Under the pieces are notes generated by a model. The model was not told the origin of the DNA. It made no database searches and saw only the letters and a program-made list of their open reading frames with translations. A stretch of DNA of 64,000 nt from Siniperca chuatsi (taxonomy: Eukaryota; Chordata; Actinopteri; Centrarchiformes; Sinipercidae): assembly GCF_020085105.1 (NCBI RefSeq), contig NC_058064.1:19011323-19075322 (forward strand), written 5' to 3'. The first letter of the stretch is position 1. Each line of letters begins with the position of its first letter. The translations under genes were made by a program, and so were the position numbers. This document shows, one piece after another, positions 22,901 to 35,200 of this stretch.

Positions 22901-25900
22901 TCTCTCTCCTCTTCCATATGTTGTCCTCTTTTCTGTCCTTCATCCCTACATCTTTTCAACCAGTTTTCTCACACACACACACCAACTATTATGAAAGCAA
23001 CTTTAACAAATGCAACTGCCCTCCAGCCACAACAAAAAACACTTTCCTGCCACGACGAAGGCAGAGGTTTTATGTACAAAATATTTATCGCCATGAACGA
23101 ACAGACAAATAATAGTGTTAACTCAAACAACAGAACAATGAGCGCTTGCCGCACCGCAGAACATAAAACCAATTCTCGCAGATTACCCGCTTTAACAGAA
23201 ACCGCTACAAATGGCTCTTGTTAGGCCAGATCAAGCATGATGCATGATCCATTTTAAAGGCTGAACAACGCAAGGCACAATATAAAACCTTTTATATTGG
23301 AGTCTGTATAAAATGTATCCAAAACACAACTTATAGTTGACCGTGACAGTTCATTCTTGACCTGGGAAACAGTAGAAAAAGAAAAAAAAACTTAACTCAG
23401 GTTCCACATGCTAGCTTCTCCGGAGCGTTCTCATGGTCCTCCTCAGTGGATGGAATTTGCTCTAAACTCTAGTCACTGAGGAGGACCATGAAATGTGGTT
23501 GACAACTCTATAAAAAGCTAGTAAGTGTACCTTGAGTTAAGATTGTTTTTTTGTCAAACAATGTACGGTGATTTTGGTGACACTTGTTATCAAAGAATAC
23601 AAATGGAAGCACAATTTGCAATGTACATTTAGAAAAAGTTAAAACTTTAGTTGTTTTTTTTCAAGCTGTATGCTTCTTTTGACGTTTGAGGACGTTTATG
23701 ATGGCCGACAAGGCAAATGCACTGCAACTTAAGAAAACCCATGCTAATAGATAAAACACGCGCTGCAAATACAAAACGACAAAGAAGTGTTTCCAGAGGA
23801 CACTAAAAAGGTTTGTGACTCACAAAGTCGAGTCCGTATAAACATTCATTGTCTTTCTGTTACTTTGTTTTGTAGGCTACTGTTTCTCCACTTTGTGCAG
23901 TCTGATCTGCAGCATGCACTTTCCTCACAGGAGCACACAGATTCAAAGAAAAAGTTTGTAAAGCATTTTTAAAAGTGAAAATTAAGGTTAATTTGAAGGA
24001 ATTTGAAAAATAAATGTTGAAAAACTACTGTTAATCAGAGATTATTATCAGATTCATCAGTGATGACAGACTGTAGCCTGTTATGAACATTGGAGTGACC
24101 AAGTGCACATAAATAGTGTTTCCTAGGTTAGTATATGTCATAAACACTAAATCTCCTCACAAATCATTAAAATTACTGATAGAATTCCACTTTTTTGCTC
24201 TGCAAGGTCTTGCGAGGTACACGCAGCCGCCACTTTCAGCGCATGCGCAGAGTAGAGAAGTAGCAGAAGTCAGGAACAAACAAAAACGTGGATGATGCAC
24301 GGACCCGACTTCAGTAACTTCATGAGTCACAAGCATGGACTGAATAAAACAAACCATGGCAACAACAAGCACGTCCAAGCCATGTTCAGCGCTTTTTAGT
24401 GTCCTCTGGAAACACTTTCGTTGTCGTTTTGTATTTGCAGCGCGTTTGTGTATTTGGTTGTGTTGTGTGTATTTGCAGCGCATGTGTTAATGCCAAATTG
24501 ATGAAGATGTTTTCTTAATTTGCTTGTGTTTTGTCTGTTAGCATGTGTTTTCTTAAGTTGCAGTGCATTTGCCCTTGTTGCCCTCCGTACATGTTGCTGT
24601 AGAGAACAACTTCGCTATCGCACTGGCAAACAAGGTGGAACCACATGTCCCGCTAACAGCATAGCGTACAAGGCCTGCGTATCAGTGGCCAATTCTTGGT
24701 GACATTTATGCAATTTTCCCAAAAATCGCTATAATCCATTTGCCGTTCTCTGTCAGATACATGAAGCAGTTTGGACACAGTCAGCCTCAGCCAGAGACTC
24801 TTCAGTAGCTCCATATCAATAGTTGTAGTCTGGTGGTTACGGCTCCCACTTCAGTGGAATTACACAATGAATCTCATATTGCTGGCAGCTTTTCACATAC
24901 AGCTGATGAGCTTGTCAGTGACTGAGCTGAAATTCCCTTGATAGCAAAAGATGTTGAGTGTCGTCCTCATTGCTCCTTAGCTTTTATTACAACAGAACTG
25001 TTTTTCATTGTGTGAAAGACTTTTCATGGAGAAACTCGCGATAGAGCCGTACTCATAAGGTTGATGAGTGGTGTGTTCAACTGGAAAGAAGATGTTATTC
25101 GTGTTGTTTTGTTTTGTTCGGAGATACTGGGTTTGTGTAATGCAGAGAAAATGCGCACAAACCTATAAATGCTACAAAAGGCATAAAACTGAGCTCTCCA
25201 CATCAGCCTCCTCTGTGACAGACTATTTGACATTTGTGCTGACCCCCCCAGTCCTCTGGAGAAGTGCCCTTTATGAAGAGATGCAGGAGGTGTGTGTGTG
25301 TGTGTGTGTATGTGGAGGGGCAGGCTATGGTGACTCCACTGTATCCGTACTGTACTGTGACTGAATACTAAACAGTGTCACCTCCTGACCCCTTGTAGCT
25401 CCCTGAGGCCGCTATCTGGTACGTTGCATCGCAAAACCTCCTTCTTTGCTCCTTGTATTATTTTGTTATAAAATAAAGAAACAGTATTTCCTGAATGAGG
25501 TATGTATGCCCCGACAAACCGGCTGGACATTGTGTGTCAAAGTTCAACCAGATTGAACTTTCAGTTCAGTTCAGTTCACGACCGGAAGCAAATGTCTTGC
25601 CACATTCCACATAGACATGAATGGGAAGTGAATTTCGGTCAGACTGCGCCATAAGACATGAATGAGCTGTGAATATGTGTGCCTAACGACCAATCACTAA
25701 TCCCCATTGTTTGTCTGGTGAACTCCTTTGTTTTCATTCTAAATTATTTAACTTTTAAATGCACACCTCGGGTCTTTAGCGAGCCAGGGCTATATTACAC
25801 ACTGTCTAATTAATGCATTTCATTCAGTTAAGCACTCGACTCCCTGGTATTCCTCAATCTATTTTGTTAACAATCTGATGTCAAAAATGATTTTAAAAAG

Positions 25901-28900
25901 CGCTGTGTTTTTAATGTTTTTCTCTAAAACGTTTATGAGGAATTAGTTTTTGTGCCATTTGTGAATCAGATCATTTAAAAGCTGAACTGGAGCGCGAGAA
26001 TGACAAAGCTTCAGCTGAGGAACTCCCACAAAACAGCTGGAGATGCCACATCTGTCCATCCGAATTTGCAGTGCGCGCAACCTCAACCACAAGCAAGGAA
26101 CCGTGTAACATAGTACCATAGAAACATGAAATATAACAGGCTACACTGGAATACATGAATAAATTTTAATAAAACCTGATGTATAAATTAATGTAAAAAA
26201 TAAATAAATGGCAAACATATATTTTGTGGTTTGTTACCATTAATAATACATTCTGAAATGTTTACAAGCAATATGATTTTAATCTATAGCTTAATCTGCA
26301 TTGTACAAGTGAGTTTATTTCATGACACTTAAGTTTGAAAGGCTATACGAAAGCATAAAACACTTCTGAAACTAGAGTAGAGGCAGATTTAGATGCATGC
26401 AAGTGACAGCAGCTTGAAAAATAATAGTAGCTAATGATGAAGCTAGTTAGAGCTTGACTTCAGTTTTTTCTTAAGTTTCATTTTTTAAAATCTTGAACAG
26501 AAGTAGTAATAATGTAGTAAGACTGTATAATACAGAGTAATAGTTATGTAATGACATTGCAGATATGCAAATGAGTGTGTGACATCATTTAGCCACTTTT
26601 CGAGCAGGCTTTAGCTACTTTCCTTTGAAAATAGTTGGCAACACGTTCGTATTCAGCAGTGAAACAAAGCGGACCTTCCCACTGTTGCTTGGATCAAAAA
26701 GTGAATAAAATAATGTAAACGCAGTTACTGGGGGATATATAATTAAAGCACTATACAGCCTAACGTACGATGATATAACTAACCCCTTGCGTCAACTATA
26801 AATCCTGCTTTAGGAAGGAGCTCTCAGAGTGTTAGCGGAATTATATTTAAATGTAAATATAATACACGAGGCACAAACTGTGCACCACTGTAGCCTAATG
26901 TAGTGCAAAATAAGCAGTGACAGTTGTCAGGACATGGTCAATCTCATCAAAATAAGCTGCTTGGATTTACTGCAAATTTGTTTGGTTCCAGACAGACATG
27001 ACACAAGTCTGACATATCATAGCCTCATAAAGTTGATATAGCTAACGTGTTAGCAAACAGTTGCCAACTTACACAACCAGTAGAGGAGAAACATGTGCAT
27101 TTATTTGGAGATGTGTTCTGGCCACCTGACAAATGTAAGTCAAATATTCACTCTCCTTTTAGCTCTGTTTTGGTCTCAACTAGGCCTACCTCCTGAGGGA
27201 AATACCTGTATCTGGCTCTTTAGCTGCTAAATGCTCCACTATGTTCACCAGCTAGTTGCTAACTTTGTCTGCTGTTTGGTGCTGGGCAGGTAGTGTACAG
27301 TGTTTTTTTTTGTGTGTGTGCTGAAAACAGCTTCCTGCTGCTGCTGGAAACGAGGTTGATGACAACGGTGAGACTAAACCAAAACAACCACACCAACTGC
27401 AGAGTCGGGTGATGATTCTCTGTGGGTTTGTCACTGCAAGTGACTCCTTTCACATTACAAATAGTCATTAGACCCGTTGGTCATACTAAAATATTGATAA
27501 GCGCAGTTTTAAACACGTGTTCAAATGTTGATAACATTGTTTAATATTACACTTTGTTGCCAATTTATTAGGTACACCCAGTTAAAACAAATGCAGTCTA
27601 AGACAGCAGGCCACCAATCATCTACCTTCATGGAAATGTTCAGTTTTTGTAAAAATTCTTTTAGACTTTAGAGTTTTTGTAGGCTATAGTTTGTGGTGAT
27701 TTTGAAATGCATTACATTATACTGAGAGGTTTTTTTCTAATATTTAGTCTACCCTCATTAACACAATTGGGGTGTCAGGTCACCCAGTCAGAGTTTCTTC
27801 CACCGCCAGCCCTCTCTGTCTTGTGATTCCTCTGTGGATCCCTCCTGTCACTGTAGAAGTTAATGAGAGACGAGTCGCTTCTTAGTGGGAGCAGTCAGGC
27901 TGCATCTCAAACTCCCTGACTTCAGTTAGTCCACATGCTTCACCCATATAAATGATGGCGGAGAAATGAACTGTGGTCTGTGTTGGAGTCAGACTTTGAG
28001 GAAAACTGGAGTGGTAGCTCCCTCTGTGGACAAATGATGTGAGCAATATTGTCTGTAAAGTCTGCTGAATGATGGTGATAGTGCTGAACTTTTACACAAG
28101 GTAATGGACTACGTTGATGGCTCTTGATCTGGATGGCAGCATCCCAACATATGAAGACTACATACTGTATATTAACTAAACTGCACTGATCTCGAGAAAA
28201 TCCCTGACATTTCTTTTTTAACAAATAAATCACAGCAGCAAAAGAGTACAATTGTTTTCAAATCCCCATCAGGCTCGTTAGACGTAGAGAAGCTGGAGAG
28301 AGCGCAGAAGACAGCTGGGTCCTCGTTACACACCGAGCTCTGGCTGGGTGGGACATCGATCCATGCATGACCGCCCGCCTCGCATAGCCATTGAATGAGT
28401 GGTTATTGATGCAAGTGCGTGTTTGGGTGTGTGTAGGAGACTGTGTATGAGTGTTAACTTCTCAGTCTGTGAGCGTGTGAGAAATATGGAAGAGAACAAA
28501 GCTCCTAAAATGCAGGTTACAGCGTAAATTCTTTGTGTGTGCGCTACTTCACTATTTTAACACAGACAGCACTTTAATTCTGGACAAATTAGACGTTACT
28601 GTCTAAATGTAAGCCAGCTGGAAACAGGCTGACAGTTTCCTGACAGCCACCGGATAGCTAATGATGAAGAGACAAAGCCACATCAAATAGAGGAATATTA
28701 ATTATGCAATTTGCCTCAGTCTGATCAAAAGCAGCTCGCTTCAGTTACTTCGGTTTCTATGAACTGAAGATTTCTCTCTGAACTTTACATATGGTCTCTA
28801 AGCTTAGATTACAGTGTCCTGTAGCAGAGGAAATACAGGCTCTAAAGTGACTTTTGATAATTCACCTTTAGTCTCTTTAAAACACAAGATGGCAGGTGTC

Positions 28901-29211
28901 ATATTTTCAATCACTGCTTTTCATTATTCTTGCTCATATCTGTGTTTATCTGCGCAGTGACAAATCAGCTACGCTTGTTCACAGCAAGGTTTTAACATTT
29001 GAATGTTTGTAGGGTAAGCTTGGGGTTGTGCTTTTAAAAAAAACGCTTCCTCTTTACAAATGGAGCAATGATGATTTTGACATAGTGGCTACAGTTTTAA
29101 AACTATGAAGAAATGTTTCTCTGTTTCCCAAGAATCTACAACCATGCTCTGTGACATTTGTGTTGGTCCCCCAGTCCTCTGGAGAAGTGCCCTTTTAAGA
29201 AGAGATGCAGG

Positions 29212-29254
<43 letters not shown>

Positions 29255-32200
29255 GAAGGGTAAGCTGTGACTCCACCGTCTCCCTACTGCACCGTGAACT
29301 GTGACTGAATACTAAACATGTCCAGGAGCGTCACCTCCTGACCCCCTGTAGCGGGGGAGGGTTTCTTCTCCTTCTGTGTCGTCATGAGCCACTCCACCAC
29401 TGTATTTTCACAGCGATAAAAAACTCCAAACATAAGATGATTAAAGTGAATGATAAACAAGGCCAAGAGTCTATCCGTGCTAGCGGCTAACATCCGCATG
29501 CTAACATGCTCACATTGACAATGCTAACATGCTGATGCTAAGAATGTATAATGTTCACCATCTTCAACGTGTTAGCATGCTAACATTAGCTAATTAGCAC
29601 TAAACACAATATTCAGCTAGCATTTGGTCAGAAACAGGATGTGGCGTCAGAGAAAAAGGCTCACCAAAGTCATTAGCATTCATTGTCTGGGAACCATGAA
29701 TGTCTGTACAAAATGTACTACCAATCTATCAAATAGATGTTGAGATATATATATATAAGTAATTCTGTACATATATATAATTCATTTTAGTTGTTGTTCA
29801 CTGGATAAGTGAAAACTTTGACCCGTTGGTAGCACTAGATCAAAAGTCAGGGAATTACCAAAAATCATTAGGATTCATCATCGAGGCACCATGGATAGCT
29901 GTACCAAATGTCATGGCAATCCATCCAATGGTTGTTGAAAATTCACACAAACAACCTCGAGGTGGCACTAGAGGAAATGTTAGGGCTTCATCAACGTCAG
30001 TATAGGACCAAAGGGATTGACTGACCGACAGACCGGCATTGCCATCCCTAGAGCCATACCGCTAACATGGCTAAAAACAGTAAAACAAAACAAAAACATG
30101 AAAAAATAACCCCTAAACTAACATGTAGCAACAACTTATAATGCTATCAAATGAGTTAATTTGTGTGCACAGCCTGCACAGGAGGCAGTGTAATGGAGGC
30201 AGGAGGAGACTCTGAGTGTGGCCAATCAGAACAGCTATTAACACACTGCCTTTAGACAAAATTCGGACAACACACACAAGTTAGTTTGTTAGCAACATCT
30301 GTCTTTGGCATTCAGGTGCATATACATTCTGGTCCTCAATAGTTGCTATCTCAATATTCTAGTGATTGGTATGCTAGTCATGCTAACAAGCTCACAATAA
30401 TGTTGACCATGTTCACCATCTTAGTTTAGTGTGTTAACATGCTAATGTTTGCTAATTAGCGCTAATCACAAACAACTGAGACTGACAGGAATCTGATTGG
30501 TCTTAAATCAAAATATTGGACAAATTGAAATTCTGACCTCATGGTGGCGCTAGAGGAAAAGTCATGCGGTCCCCAAAGATTTGTAATGTATTTCTATTTG
30601 TAGCAAAGTTTATAGCCTTTTATCCAATAGTTACTGAGATAGTTCACTTGGGACCAAAGTAGTGGACTGACCAAATGATTGACCAAACAACCTACAAAAA
30701 TGCCTTCACTAGTATGGCTAAAACTGACTCTTTAGACAGTCAAAACGAGATATATGTGTTATGCACAACCACCGTAGCAGGACAAACTTTTTCGGTATAT
30801 TTGGTTCAGTACTCAGCTTTCAATGGGATTCCTCCATTGTTTTAAATGTCAGTGGTTTGTGGAGTCAGTTGAGTGTAATTTGTCCTCCACCAGCAAACAG
30901 CATTCGCTTGTCTTTTTTTACTAATAAATAATCAAAGATGTTTAGACATTATCACTGAAATAAATGTTCTTTAGCTCTATCCCCTGACGCTTAACTTGGC
31001 CAATAACTCGGCAAATTAGATTATTCTTGGCCCTAAGAAAGCTCTTACTAAAATGTGTGTATAGTGTATGTGACTATATATCAGCCACAATGCTGAAACT
31101 GAAAAGATTATGAGTTGACCCCTTTTACCTGAGCTAGCATATCCCTGCGGTCAGCGTCCCTGTACAGGGGCAGGTACTTGTGCAGGATCCGCAGAGTGTG
31201 TTGTTTAAAGATGGCTGTGATGTACACAGTGCTCTCCACTGCAGAGACCGGCTTGTTGAAGACACCATACACAAAGATCACCCCCTCTTCTGAGGTCGTA
31301 CCTGCAGGACAGAAAACAGAGCTTCGGTCCATGCAAACAAGTAGACCTCTATGTTAACTGCAGCCTTTCTATTACTCATTTGCACAACCATTCTGTTGTC
31401 TGATTGTTTTTAAGTTTCTAAATATTTCTTCAACATGTTTACTACGGTACTTATTATGACTGTGGGCAAATTTACACCAAAACGTAATTAGGCTTCAGAT
31501 TTCACCTTGATTCACCAGGCTGGTTAGTTTCCTAGAAAACATGTATTACTCAGTGTCTCAATTCTTTTTTTTTCTTCCATTGAACATTGCCTTCAGCTTT
31601 GTTATAATCTTGGGAATTTTCACATCAAATTGTGTGGTAACGAGTACCAAAGGGAGTCCAGCAAACAGCTAAGAGATTGGCCAGGCTGGCCGGAGGTTAC
31701 TCTCGAGGCACAGTAATGCCAGAATGAACTGATGTTAATGGCAATTTGTGTAAAATCAGACACGATTTTCTCAATTCTTGAACATCTGATGAGTGTTTTA
31801 CAGTGTTTCTTCCTACTGAAGCATTAAATGCATGAATTTTAGTATTGTATGTTTTCAGTGGATTCATAGAGTTCCCACCTTAGGCCAAGCAGTGCAAATG
31901 GGTAAATTATAGATCTCAAAGTCAAAGTCTAGACAATAGTTAGAGATATCCATTTGAGCTGTGGTGGAAGAATTATTCAGGTCTTTTACTGAAGTAAAAG
32001 TTGAAATACCACAATGTAAAAGCACAGAAGTGTTATCAGCAAATGCACTTAGAGTATCAAAAGTAAAAGTCCTTATTGTAGTTTTTGTACAATTTTACAG
32101 CCGTTTCCCCTTGTTTGCAGTCTTCATGCGAAGTTAAGCTAAACGGCTGATGCCTGAAGCCTTATATTTAACCGACAGGTGTGAGACTGGTATCGATCTT

Positions 32201-35200
32201 CTTTATGCTTTCATGGTGTATATTCTTTAACAATTTTGCATTTTATCTAATTATAACCAACAAAAGGGAGAGTGATTAGGATTGGGAGCCCACAACTCAC
32301 TTTTGCCCTGCGACCCCCTAGCAGTTTAATCCGGCCCTGACTGTTGGCTTACTTGATCTATAACAATGTGCATGACTGCTCTTTGTTCTTCACCTGGGCC
32401 CAAGCTCCCAGCCACTATAAAAGCTGCCTCGTCGCTCCCTTTATTCGCCATGGCCTAGAGTCTAGGATCTGGGTTTGTATGTCAAATCTAAAAAGTACAA
32501 TAGTTTCCTCTGAAATGTAGAGGAGTAGAAGTATAAAATGTAAATACTTAAGTTAAGTACTTCAAAATTGTACTCACATACATTCCATCAGCGACAGTGT
32601 CATGTTACTTTTTTTTCTGTGTGTGTGTCTTACCCAGCAGCACTGGCTTCTCTTTCTGCCAGTGACCCTTCTGGAAGGCAGTGACAGCTTGCTCTTCGAT
32701 TAACTCCCCGTCGATATAAGGACCCCAAGTCTCAAAAACCTCCAGGAACCTGAACGGGTTCACAATCTTGGAACCTGAGATCAAAACCACATTGGTTGGA
32801 TCAAAAATACGGTCTGATTTTTCCAACGGAGAGCAGGGGGCTTGAACTAGATGAAGATGGAGACTAGATGGAGTCATGCAAAGACAAGACATGCAAAATA
32901 CTGTAATAATACACCTGCTTTTGATTCGATTGTTTTTGTCCTAAGACTTTTCTTAAGCCATCAGAGCTGAAATGTCTTGTCACCAGTGTCTTTTTGTTCC
33001 AGATTTTTGGGCTTGAAAGTGAGTTCACGCAGGCAGAAAACAGCAGCTGATGACGTAATCACTGAGGCAGTTATACTGATCAATAACGGTGTCAACCCTA
33101 CAGATATATTACAGTCATTTTGTGCTGTGAGGCAATAAAATCCTCTAATTGCCCCTTCAGAGGCCCACTATTCCTCAGTTGTCATGATTTTGTTTTCCAA
33201 TAAGCCACAGTTCAGGATAAAAATAATGTTTTTCATCATCTTTTGCAGATAAGCATACTATATCCTGCCTTCTTATGTAACTGTGTGGGCAGCACTGAGT
33301 GTTGCTTTAAATTTGGTGAGCGTAGGCCGGTGTTTGTGGCGCCCTACTTGTTTTCATCTGGGCGGCCAGGACGGCCTGTGGAGTGAGAGACAGCAGGCAG
33401 ACGATGTCGCTCACAGAGCAGTTGGTCTGTTTAGCAAAGTCTTTTCCCAGCCTCAGGGCGTCGTGTCTGGAAGAGACGCAGAAAAACAAAATTACTGTTC
33501 AGCTTGAAGTTGTCTGTAAGCATGCTGGAGACATTCTCACAAGGTCTGAATACAGCAAGGCCACATATCCCTCTGATTCTATCTTAGAAAAAAAAGGAAA
33601 ATGAATACTTTTGACAGCTCTTTGAGTCCATAGTATTCTGTAACTTCAGCCGGGCACAAATCAGTCACACATCAGTAACCAATATCAACCTGAGCCGATG
33701 GTTCCTCACCTGGTCTTCAGAGGGATGGAGAAAGGCAGACTCTGCAGGACCGCCTGTTTAAACAGAGGCTTGCTGCTCTGGGTCATCAGGTGAAGACTCA
33801 CTGACTGAGCACCGGCACTCTCCCCAAATATTGTCACCTGACAAAAACAACAGCACAGAGGCTTGGCATTAAAAGCCACAATCAGCAGCTTTGCATGATA
33901 GCAACAAAAGATAACTCTCACTGCTAGCTGTTTGAACTTCACTACCCAGAAATCCTCTGAGTTGATGTAAGTGAACAACATACTTGTTTTCCAAACTGGC
34001 TGTGTGTCATATTTCAAATCAAAGGAAAGGTGAAAATAAAGAAAGTGTTCCATTCACCAGTTTACGTACATTTTTTGGTCCTCTAATTGGAGTTAAAAGT
34101 CACCCAGCCTCTATATGTGTATATATAGTATATGAAAATGTTGTGATGCTTCTTCATACATATACTGTGCCTGTTAAAGGACTGAAACATTGTAAATACA
34201 TATACATGTTATTGGGCCCCAACACATCACTAAACAAATACTGCCATCTACTGGTAACCTGTCACAACATATCAAGCCTGTTCAAATCCTGTTTGATAGC
34301 AACTTATGTTTTGAGCAACATATCACTAAGCTTGTCCAATCATGTTTTAATCACCTCAGAAATATTGCAAAAATCTATAATCTATTTTAAATCTTAGTGA
34401 TGCAGAAACTGTTGTACATGCTTTCATCTCCTAAGGAAGAGAGGAAGAAGACAGGAAGTAAAACAACAAGACACACGAGGAGAGGAGAACACTTCAAAAT
34501 AAAACAGGAAACAGGACAAAAAAACAAAACTATGACATCACTTGTCTTAATCAAAAAACTTTGACACGACTGCAGACTGTACAGAACTCAGCTGCTAGGG
34601 TTTTAACCAGGACCAAGAAGTACGACCACATCACACCTGTTTTAGCCTCTTTACACTGGCTCCCTGTTGGTTTTAGGATTGATTTTAAGATCTTGTTGAT
34701 TACTTTGAAGGCTCTTCATGGCCTGGCCCCAGATTATATTTTAGACCTTTTAATCCCTTATGAACCTTCACGTAGTTTGAGATCTTCGGGCAGGGGTCTC
34801 CTGTCTGTTCCTGAGTCCAGATTGGAAACTAAGGGGGGCAGAGCTTTTGCCATCAGGGCCCCGAGGCTCTGGAACAACTTGCCCAAATTTCTTTCTCTCT
34901 CAGTGAAGCACTTTGTTTTGATAAATAAAGTTTATTATTATTATTATTAAATCTATACTAAATATACTGTATTTTTCACTGTTATATCAAAGAAAAGCAA
35001 AGAGACAAAACACAAAAGAAAAGAAAGTCTGGACAAAGTGGGTTTTTTTCATTTAATTTGGACAAATGAGGTTGTTGTTGTTGTTGTAGTACGGAAGACT
35101 ACCACCGAGTACAACCGAGAGCGTGTGCTATTACACTCAACTCGGAAGAAACGGTGAAACCATACTAAGAGTCTACAGCTGGTTGATGAGAATGTCATTA

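Larger units (their letters stand above)
19934..31128 (-). other. Carboxylesterase intron 7 (11.2 kb), repeat-filled
   Basis: The intron runs from donor GTAAAAG below 31129 to acceptor CTCCCCAG above 19933. It holds the nested palindrome and LTR-like block at 20146-21416, the hairpin at 23391-23541, the foldback at 23703-24586, a duplicated microsatellite cassette and several copies of two dispersed repeats, listed separately. Confidence 0.8.

Noticed and set aside
22991..23224. 77-codon ORF in esterase intron 7
   Set aside because: No recognised motif, it overlaps other ORFs on both strands, and the intron's flanking exons join without it.
32605..32633. Extension of esterase exon 6 beyond GTAAGA into the CA run
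   Set aside because: The donor at 32633 joins in phase to exon 7 at GTTSEEG. Reading on gives only a short KTHTQ tail.
34561..34950. 129-codon ORF as a host gene
   Set aside because: It is the C-terminus of an L2 reverse transcriptase that runs into a normal L2 tail.
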